Assembly: GCF_004365175.1 (NCBI RefSeq)
Contig: NZ_SOCE01000001.1
Coordinates: 5,277,403 to 5,341,402, forward strand
Length of the DNA: 64,000 nt
Direction: 5' to 3'
DNA from: Kribbella voronezhensis
Lineage (GTDB): Bacteria > Actinomycetota > Actinomycetes > Propionibacteriales > Kribbellaceae
Below the pieces are notes generated by a model that had not been told where the DNA came from, ran no database searches, and saw only the letters and a program-made list of their open reading frames with translations. The position numbers were made by a program, and so were the translations under genes. How positions within the stretch are numbered: the first letter of the stretch is position 1; the number at the start of each line of letters is the position of its first letter. Below, piece after piece: positions 60,284-64,000 of the stretch.

Positions 60284-60645
60284 TCGAGGGTGAGCCGCGG
60301 GCCCTGGTCGTCGTGCTCGTAGACGACCGTGCCGGTCAGGCCTGCCAGCCCCCCGGTGGCGGCCACGATCTTGCCGTGGGACGCGTCCTCGTCGGAGCTG
60401 GCGCCGTGCACCATCACGAAGTCGCCCTCCTGACCGGCCAGCGTGCCGGTGAACCGCTCGACCGCCGTGTACGCCGCCGGGCCGGCCTCGGTGCCGACCA
60501 TCAGGAGCTCGGCCGCGCTGGTGCCGATCAGCTCGCCGTCGCTGAAGTTCTTGCCGACCGACGCGCGGCCCAGGGTGAGGTCCCCGTCCTCGTCGTACGA
60601 CGACTGGTCCCACTTGGTGATCTCGAAGGGCTGGGTGAACTTCAT
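60268..60645 (-). CDS. DUF3224 family protein
   Basis: A 125-aa beta-barrel-type protein; LTLGRASVGKNFSDGELIGTSAAELLMVGT (part quoted) and FVMVHGASSD are the family signatures. Function unknown. ATG 60645 follows GGAG by 5 nt; the longer frame upstream is a shadow of fumC. Its end overlaps the previous gene by 16 nt. Confidence 0.88.
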   Translation of the reverse strand: MKFTQPFEITKWDQSSYDEDGDLTLGRASVGKNFSDGELIGTSAAELLMVGTEAGPAAYTAVERFTGTLAGQEGDFVMVHGASSDEDASHGKIVAATGGLAGLTGTVVYEHDDQGPRLTLDYELA

Positions 60646-60748
60646 CGCTGCTCCTCGTGTTTCCTGCGGTGTCGGGTTTCCTTGTGGCGTTGTCCACAGA
60701 GGTTCTATCAGTCCCCGGGGACGGTGCCGATCGACGTACTCTGCAGGT

Positions 60749-62145
<1,397 letters not shown>

Positions 62146-62149
<4 letters not shown>

Positions 62150-62838
62150 CGGCGGCGGAGCCGCTGCCCGGCGTCGAGTACTACTGGGAGCCTGGTACGA
62201 CGATCGAGTGGGTCTATGCGGGCGCCGGGCGGCACAGCGATCTGCCGAACGTGCGGCCGATGACAGTGGTTCAGGACGACGAGGACGGCCTGGTTGCCTG
62301 GCTCGCGCCGGGGACGCCGCTGATCAAGCCGGTGCTCGTCGACGGGCGGGAAGTGCGGCACGCCGGCCCGGTCGGGATGTTCGTCGAGGAGCGGGTGCTG
62401 AAGCTCGACGTCTGGCGCGGGACAGGGATCCTGAAGGTGTCGCCGACCGGCAAGCCGTGGTCAGTGTGGCATTTCTGGGCGGCCGACGAGACCTTCCTCG
62501 GCTGGTACGTGAACCTCGAGGCCGAGCACGAGCGCGACCTCGACGGTCGCCGGACCACCTCGGTCGACTACGTGCTCGACCTGTGGATCACGCCGGACCG
62601 GGTGATCGAGTGGAAGGACGAGGACGAGCTGGAGGGTGCAGTGGCCGGCGGGCGGTTCACCGAGGAGGAGGCGGCCCGGATCGTCGCCGACGCGCAGACC
62701 GCAGTACGGGACATCGAGGCTTGGACGTCACCGTTCGCGGACGGTTGGAAGGACTGGCGGCCCGATCCGCTGCTCCGGCTGCCGGAGGCGCCGACCGGGT
62801 TCGCCGTCACCCACATCGCGACGGAGCTGCTCGGGTGA
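62146..62838 (+). CDS. DUF402 family protein
   Basis: A 230-aa protein. The DUF402 core is VWHFWAADETFLGWYVNLEAEHERD...DYVLDLWITPD (shown here in parts), with the conserved Asp/Trp/Tyr set of FomD/Ntdp-like nucleoside phosphatases. GTG 62146 overlaps the fumC stop (GTGA), so the genes are coupled. The substrate is unknown. Confidence 0.88.
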
Positions 62839-62900
62839 GCCGCGGAAACGAGTAGGTCACGGGAGGATCTTTCCGCCGGTAACGGACTTACCGTGGATTT

Positions 62901-63062
62901 ATGAACACGATCGAACTGAACGACGAGGAGCTGCGCATCGTGCGCGCAGCCCTCCGCTCGTACCTCCAAGCCTTCGGCCACAACGAGGCCGACCAACTCC
63001 GGGCCGCGAAAGACCTGATGCGCAAACTCCCGGACCCAGCCACAGCAGCAGCCACCGGCTGA
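62901..63062 (+). CDS. small hypothetical protein, 53 aa
   Basis: MNTIELNDEELRIVRAALRS starts the 53-residue protein, which looks like a helical pair of a kind common in small actinobacterial proteins. TACCGT (62889-62894) lies exactly 6 nt before the ATG, supporting leaderless expression. The codon usage is normal for the window. It is too short for function assignment. Confidence 0.65.
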   Translation: MNTIELNDEELRIVRAALRSYLQAFGHNEADQLRAAKDLMRKLPDPATAAATG

Positions 63063-63174
63063 GCCCACGCCCACCTCCACCTCCGCTGTACTAGGTGTGT
63101 TCACCTGCGGGGCGGACCGTGAGGGGGACGGGCTTGGCGGGGTCGCCGCACCGCGGCCGCCGTGGGCGGTTGGT

Positions 63175-64000
<826 letters not shown>

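Overview
The window is about 70% GC, densely coded and has no rRNA, tRNA, CRISPR array, insertion sequence or phage gene that I can recognise. A mycothiol S-conjugate amidase, a Rv1086-type cis-prenyl transferase, an ECF41 sigma factor, actinobacterial -10 hexamers (TANNNT) and frequent leaderless starts point to a high-GC actinomycete chromosome. My best guess is Kribbella or a close relative (inference from overall flavour, not from a search). The left edge cuts a large secreted protein and the right edge cuts a class I fumarase.

Layout. 1-9.2 kb: secreted DNRLRE-type protein (partial), a DUF2975/HTH pair, DinB-like and GNAT enzymes, a secreted Asp-box (sialidase-fold) protein, an unrecognised pair ending in a putative zinc metalloprotease with a glutamine-rich tail, and a methyltransferase. 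9.4-17.9 kb: msrA, the divergent MocR/YczE pair, an unrecognised helical-protein operon, and metB-glmL-AI-2E transporter. 18.1-25.3 kb: MarR-controlled MFS exporter, SDR enzyme, DrrA-like ABC exporter with two permeases, and a phosphotransferase. 25.5-28.4 kb: ECF41 sigma factor facing an SDR reductase whose promoter matches the ECF41 consensus. 28.6-38.7 kb: threonine ammonia-lyase, MarR/MFS pair, membrane Ser/Thr kinase, DUF4097-like protein, and a divergent MFS/ABC efflux cluster sharing two copies of one operator. 38.7-46.2 kb: DUF72, greA, DUF4307, mca, CopD, Uma2 nuclease and DUF255 thioredoxin-like protein. 46.4-51.8 kb: a secreted protease island of two M4 thermolysin-like paralogues and an M28 aminopeptidase. 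51.8-64 kb: lipoprotein, phosphotransferase, MarR, hemolysin III, cis-prenyl transferase, phoH, cell-wall lytic protein, small enzymes, and both fumarase classes within 3 kb.

The most interesting features are regulatory or structural. (i) A perfect ECF41 promoter sits in front of the SDR gene beside the ECF41 sigma gene. (ii) A hairpin with compensating base changes lies just upstream of the ribosome binding site of both M4 protease genes and is tandemly duplicated at one of them. (iii) Short tandem duplications lie repeatedly at gene 3' ends, often carrying terminator arms. (iv) Leaderless genes follow a TANNNT-N6/7-start pattern, including a 12-codon leaderless upstream ORF overlapping copD. 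(v) Several clear operator dyads are present. (vi) An uncharacterised structured leader precedes phoH. No classical defence system or biosynthetic gene cluster is visible.
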